Below, piece by piece: positions 60,609 to 64,000 of a stretch of 64,000 nt of DNA. Each line of letters opens with the position of its first letter. The stretch's first letter is position 1. The stretch lies in the NCBI GenBank assembly GCA_016713625.1, contig JADJOT010000008.1:62001-126000 (forward strand). Direction: 5' to 3'. A program made the position numbers and the translations under genes. A model generated the notes under the pieces. The model saw only the letters and a program-made list of their open reading frames with translations, did not search any database and was not told where the DNA came from. This DNA comes from Candidatus Accumulibacter affinis. GTDB taxonomy: Bacteria > Pseudomonadota > Gammaproteobacteria > Burkholderiales > Rhodocyclaceae.

Positions 60609-61627
60609 TGGATTTCAGCACGCCGCCGTATGTGCTCGGGGAAACCAGTGTCCGACGGGTGATGCTGCAGGTGCTCCTGGGCCTGCTGCCGGGGATTGCC
60701 GCTTACGTCTGGCTGGTCGGCGCCAGCATCGTGCTGCAGCTGGCGATGGCCACGCTGGCGGCGCTGACCGGCGAGGCGCTGATGCTCTGGCTGCGCGGCA
60801 GACCGCTGCGCCTGTTCCTCAGCGATGGCAGCGCGATCGTCACCGCCTGGCTGATTGCCCTGACCTTCCCACCGCTGGCGCCGTGGTGGTTGATTGTGGT
60901 CGGCACCCTGTGTGCCATCGTCGTTGCCAAGCACCTGTATGGCGGACTTGGCCAGAATCCTTTCAATCCGGCGATGATCGCCTTTGCCGTGTGCATCGTC
61001 TCCTTTCCGGCCCTGATGTCGCAGTGGCCGGTGCTCGGCCTCAAGCTCAGCCTCGACGAACAGTTCAAGCTGATTGCCGGGCTCGCTCCCAGGATCGACG
61101 TGATGAGCGGCGCGACCCCACTCGATGCGCTGAAGACGGCCCTGAAGCTTGGCGAGGGCAGCGTCGACGTGCCGACGCTACTGGCGACGCAGGACGTTTT
61201 CGGCAACTTCGCCGGGCGCGGCTGGGAGTGGGTGAGCAGCGGCTATCTGCTCGGCGGTCTCTGGCTCTGGCAAAGGAAAATCATCAGCTGGCACGCGCCG
61301 CTCGGTTTCCTCGGTGGCCTGTCGCTGCTCGCCGCTGCGCTATGGATGTGGAGCCCGCAACAGTTTGCCAGTCCGCTCTTTCATCTGTTTTCCGGCGGTT
61401 CGCTGCTCGGCGCCTTCTTCATCGTCACCGATCCGGTCTCCGGCTGTACGACGACCAGGGGCAAGCTGATCTTCGGCTTTTCGGTCGGCGTGCTGGCCTA
61501 CACCATACGCGTCTTCGGCGGCTATCCAGATGGCGTGGCTTTCGCGGTGCTGCTGCTCAACCTCTGCGTGCCGCTGATCGACATGTACACGCAGCCGCCG
61601 ATCTTCGGCATGAAGAACGAGCCATGA
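60608..61627 (+). CDS. rnfD: Rnf electron transport complex subunit D
   Basis: A 339-residue polytopic membrane subunit with covalent FMN. The FMN-binding threonine is in MSGATPLDALK; hydrophobic helices cover most of the rest (for example WLIALTFPPLAPWWLIVVG and FHLFSGGSLLGAFFI). The ATG overlaps the rnfC stop as TGATG. It overlaps rnfG by four bases. Confidence 0.94.
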   Translation: MDFSTPPYVLGETSVRRVMLQVLLGLLPGIAAYVWLVGASIVLQLAMATLAALTGEALMLWLRGRPLRLFLSDGSAIVTAWLIALTFPPLAPWWLIVVGTLCAIVVAKHLYGGLGQNPFNPAMIAFAVCIVSFPALMSQWPVLGLKLSLDEQFKLIAGLAPRIDVMSGATPLDALKTALKLGEGSVDVPTLLATQDVFGNFAGRGWEWVSSGYLLGGLWLWQRKIISWHAPLGFLGGLSLLAAALWMWSPQQFASPLFHLFSGGSLLGAFFIVTDPVSGCTTTRGKLIFGFSVGVLAYTIRVFGGYPDGVAFAVLLLNLCVPLIDMYTQPPIFGMKNEP

Positions 61628-62295
61628 CGCTGCTCGTCAAGACGCCGAGCGCGACCCGCATGGCGGTGCGTACTGCGGTCATTCTGCTGATCTTCGTGGT
61701 CGTCTTCACCAGCCTGCTGAGCGCGGCTTATCTGTCGACGCGGCCGGCGATCGAAGCCGCGGCCGCGGACGAGAAAATGAAGCTGATCAGCGAGGTGTTG
61801 CCGCGTGAACTGTACGACAACGACCTGCTGAAAGACGCTCTGCAATTGCCGCCGAGCGTCGGACTCGGCAATGACGAGGCATCGACGGCGTATCGGGCGA
61901 GCAAGGCCGGCAAGTCCACTGCGCTGGTTTTCGAAGCCGTCGCAGCCGACGGCTATTCCGGGAAGATCCGGCTTTTGCTTGCCGTCGCTGCCGACGGCAG
62001 CCTGCTCGGCGTACGCGTCACGCAGCACAGGGAGACCCCGGGTCTTGGCGACTACATCGATCCCAGGAAGGACAAGAACAAGGAGCGGCCATGGATCCGC
62101 CAGTTCGACGGTCTCTCGCTGGCAACCGTGGCCGACCGCGAGTGGCGGGTCAGGAAGGACAATGGCCGCTTCGATTCGGTGGCCGGCGCGACGGTGACGC
62201 CGCGCGCCGTCGTCAAGGCCGTGCACAAGGCCTTGCAGTACGTCGCCGAAAATCGCCAGCAACTCTTTGCAGCGCGTGAAGGAGTAGAGAAATGA
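61624..62295 (+). CDS. rnfG: Rnf electron transport complex subunit G
   Basis: A 223-residue protein with one N-terminal membrane helix (about 19-37) and a periplasmic FMN domain. The FMN threonine lies in DSVAGATVTPRAV, and HRETPGLGDYID is conserved. The frame is open far upstream through rnfC and rnfD, but that is a shadow; the ATG at 61624 overlaps the rnfD stop. Overlaps rnfE by four bases. Confidence 0.94.
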   Translation: MTLLVKTPSATRMAVRTAVILLIFVVVFTSLLSAAYLSTRPAIEAAAADEKMKLISEVLPRELYDNDLLKDALQLPPSVGLGNDEASTAYRASKAGKSTALVFEAVAADGYSGKIRLLLAVAADGSLLGVRVTQHRETPGLGDYIDPRKDKNKERPWIRQFDGLSLATVADREWRVRKDNGRFDSVAGATVTPRAVVKAVHKALQYVAENRQQLFAAREGVEK

Positions 62296-62990
62296 TCAGC
62301 CGGGAAGAATTTCGTCAGATCAGTGCCAGCGGGGTATGGCACCAGAATACTAGCCTGGTGCAGATTCTTGGCCTGTGTCCTCTGCTGGCGGTGACTACCA
62401 ATCTGGTCAATGGCGTGATGCTCTCGCTGGCGACGATCCTCGTCATGGCGATTGCCAACGTCGCGGTCGCCGCGCTGAGAAACCTGATTCCGCACGAAAT
62501 TCGCATCCCGGTTTTCATCCTGATCGTCGCTGCGCTGGTGACCGTCGTCGATCTGGTGTTCAACGCCCAGTTCCACGAGTTGTATCTGGTGCTCGGCATT
62601 TTCATTCCCCTGATCGTCACCAACTGCATCGTGCTGGCGCGAGTCGAGGCCTTCGCCAACAAGAATCCACCGCTGCAGTCGGCCTGCGACGGCATCTTCA
62701 TGGGCGTCGGCATGCTGTGGACGCTGGCCCTGCTCGGTGGTCTGCGCGAACTGATCGGTGGCGGAACGTTGTTTTCCGGAATCGACATGGTCTTTCCCGG
62801 ATTGTCGCCGCTGCAGCTGCTGCCGGCCGATTATCCCGGCTTTCTGCTCGCCATCCTGCCACCGGGTGCGTTCATTTTGCTCGGCTGCCTGATTGCCTGG
62901 AAGAACTGGGTCGACGCCCGCGCGGCCGCCCGCCAGGCCGGCCGCGGCCACGATCAGACGCCGCCGCTAGCCATCACTGGCCGTATTTGA
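62292..62990 (+). CDS. rnfE: Rnf electron transport complex subunit E
   Basis: A 232-residue integral membrane subunit homologous to rnfA, with six helices. LVQILGLCPLLAVTTNLVNG and IPLIVTNCIVLARVEAFAN are characteristic, carrying one cysteine each for the membrane iron centre seen in the related Nqr/Rnf complexes. Last rnf gene; nth follows after 23 bases, the same order as in enterics. Confidence 0.94.
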   Translation: MISREEFRQISASGVWHQNTSLVQILGLCPLLAVTTNLVNGVMLSLATILVMAIANVAVAALRNLIPHEIRIPVFILIVAALVTVVDLVFNAQFHELYLVLGIFIPLIVTNCIVLARVEAFANKNPPLQSACDGIFMGVGMLWTLALLGGLRELIGGGTLFSGIDMVFPGLSPLQLLPADYPGFLLAILPPGAFILLGCLIAWKNWVDARAAARQAGRGHDQTPPLAITGRI

Positions 62991-63013
62991 GTCGATCGCC
63001 GGAGCGCCCGAGG

Positions 63014-63670
63014 ATGAACGATGCACAACGCCATGAACTCTTCGCCCGCCTGTGCTGCGCCAATCCGGAGCCGAAGACCGAACTCGAGTATGCGACGACC
63101 TTCCAGCTGTTGATTGCGGTCATCCTCTCGGCGCAGGCTACCGACAAGAGCGTCAACCTGGCGACCAGGAAGCTCTTCGCCGACGCACCGACGCCGCAGG
63201 CGATGCTGGCATTGGGCGAAAGCGGTCTGACCGGGTACATCAACCGGATCGGCCTCTACCAGAGCAAAGCCAGGAATGTCATCGCCAGCTGTCGGCAGTT
63301 ACTCGATTTGCACGGCGGCGAAGTCCCGCACGCGCGTGCCGCGCTCGAAGCCCTGCCGGGGGTAGGCCGCAAAACGGCCAGCGTGGTCCTCAACACCGCT
63401 TTCGGCGAGGCCACGATCGCCGTCGACACGCACATCTTTCGCGTCGCCAACCGTACCGGGCTGGCTCCCGGCAGGACGCCACTGGCCGTCGAACGGGCGT
63501 TGCTGCAGGCGGTGCCCGCGGCGTACCAGCAATCCGCCCATCATTGGCTGATCCTGCATGGACGTTACGTCTGCAAGGCGCGCAAGCCCGATTGCTGGCG
63601 CTGCCGTCTCGCCGATCTCTGCGCCTACCCGGAGAAAACCCCTGATCCGGCCGGGCCGGTCGTCAGGTGA
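63014..63670 (+). CDS. nth: Endonuclease III
   Basis: Base-excision-repair glycosylase/AP lyase for oxidised pyrimidines. The 218-residue protein has the helix-hairpin-helix LEALPGVGRKTASVVLNTAF with the catalytic lysine, VDTHIFRVANR with the aspartate, and a C-terminal 4Fe-4S site in CKARKPDCWRCRLADLC. The ATG at 63014 (GAGG site) begins the family N-terminus. Overlaps the next gene by four bases. Confidence 0.96.
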   Translation: MNDAQRHELFARLCCANPEPKTELEYATTFQLLIAVILSAQATDKSVNLATRKLFADAPTPQAMLALGESGLTGYINRIGLYQSKARNVIASCRQLLDLHGGEVPHARAALEALPGVGRKTASVVLNTAFGEATIAVDTHIFRVANRTGLAPGRTPLAVERALLQAVPAAYQQSAHHWLILHGRYVCKARKPDCWRCRLADLCAYPEKTPDPAGPVVR

Positions 63671-64000
63671 GCGTCGCCAGCGCTTTGCGGGCTGGTAACG
63701 AGTCCTTGCCCGAACTGGCCGTGCAAGCGCTGCGGCTGGCGCTCGACAAGACCGGCCAGAGCTACGCCAATGGCGTGCTGTTGTTCCTTACCGCGGGCTT
63801 TGCCCGCGACGCGCAGCAGGCGCTTACTGCCGTCGCGCGCGCAGCGCGCTGCATCCAGGTCGCCGGGGGCATTGCCGGCGGTGTTTTCACCGACAGCGGC
63901 TGGGTCGTCGATCGTCCTGCCGCTGCCCTCATGGTCTTTGCTGGTGAGCATGCGCTGGTGGGCCATCCGCAGGCGGCTGCGGGGACCGACCAAGCGCTGC
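63667..64000 (+). CDS. FIST-domain protein, N-terminal part (3' end outside window)
   Basis: The frame opens with a GTG overlapping the nth stop and stays open to the window end (111 codons). Segments such as ANGVLLFLTAGFARDAQQAL, then GGIAGGVF and AALMVFAGEH, resemble the N-terminal FIST domain, a proposed small-molecule sensor domain. The coupling to nth suggests co-expression. Identification is by appearance only, as half the protein or more is missing. Confidence 0.65.
   Translation, partial: MSVASALRAGNESLPELAVQALRLALDKTGQSYANGVLLFLTAGFARDAQQALTAVARAARCIQVAGGIAGGVFTDSGWVVDRPAAALMVFAGEHALVGHPQAAAGTDQAL

Noticed and set aside
60454..61623. Long N-terminal extension of rnfG
   Set aside because: The frame is open through rnfC and rnfD but encodes Arg/Pro-rich non-conserved sequence. 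The ATG at 61624 gives the normal RnfG.
1..64000. CRISPR arrays, insertion sequences, prophage or integrase genes
   Set aside because: Reading both strands I found no regularly spaced repeats, transposase, integrase or terminal inverted repeats. The lysozyme domain at 41 kb has no other phage genes near it.

Overview
The window is high-GC chromosomal DNA with gene content and order typical of a betaproteobacterium of the Rhodocyclales, plausibly a Candidatus Accumulibacter-like organism. The taxon is my inference from protein resemblance and synteny: thrS-infC-rpmI-rplT-pheST-ihfA-merR, rimP-nusA-infB-rbfA-truB, rnfABCDGE-nth, and a form II RubisCO cluster next to tkt-gap-pyk-purC. Coding density is high. 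I see no insertion sequence, prophage, rRNA or CRISPR array.

Layout. 1-2.7 kb: the end of argD, then argF-argG (arginine synthesis). 2.7-6.9 kb: a small DUF2788 membrane protein, ppnP, a YajQ-family protein and a large SNF2 ATPase. 7-14.4 kb: the translation operon thrS-infC-rpmI-rplT-pheS-pheT-ihfA-merR, with hairpins before thrS and pheS and an AUC start on infC. 14.5-16.6 kb: tRNA-Pro(GGG), then a broken sensor/diguanylate cyclase gene. 16.8-18 kb: glutaryl-CoA dehydrogenase.

18-25.1 kb (minus strand): the most unusual part. Six genes appear to lie behind one good sigma-70 promoter: a NodB-like deacetylase, a membrane acyltransferase-3, an FkbH-like HAD enzyme, a stand-alone acyl carrier protein, an AAC(3)-fold N-acyltransferase and a MaoC/SDR fusion. 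Together they suggest a pathway that exposes an amine on a sugar and caps it with a special ACP-borne acyl group. The region has no glycosyltransferases.

25.2-34.5 kb (minus strand): a glutaredoxin-like protein, oligopeptidase A, a DUF2189 protein, purC, pyk, gap and tkt. 34.7-39.3 kb (plus strand): cbbM-cbbQ-cbbO, divergent from tkt across an AT-rich control region. The pgk and fba genes often found in this neighbourhood are absent here. 39.7-42.8 kb: a universal stress protein, a DUF4384-lysozyme fusion and an M23 peptidase. 42.8-49.7 kb: rdgC, a PHP phosphatase, a YciO/Sua5 protein, an M50 protease, trpS, scpA, scpB and rluB.

49.8-56.5 kb: rimP-nusA-infB-rbfA-truB behind a promoter followed at once by two intrinsic terminators. 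truB has no ordinary start codon for its conserved N-terminus. A relic of a GGDEF-EAL gene follows. 56.6-64 kb: pyrD, the complete rnfABCDGE electron-transport operon, nth, and the start of a FIST-domain gene cut by the window edge.
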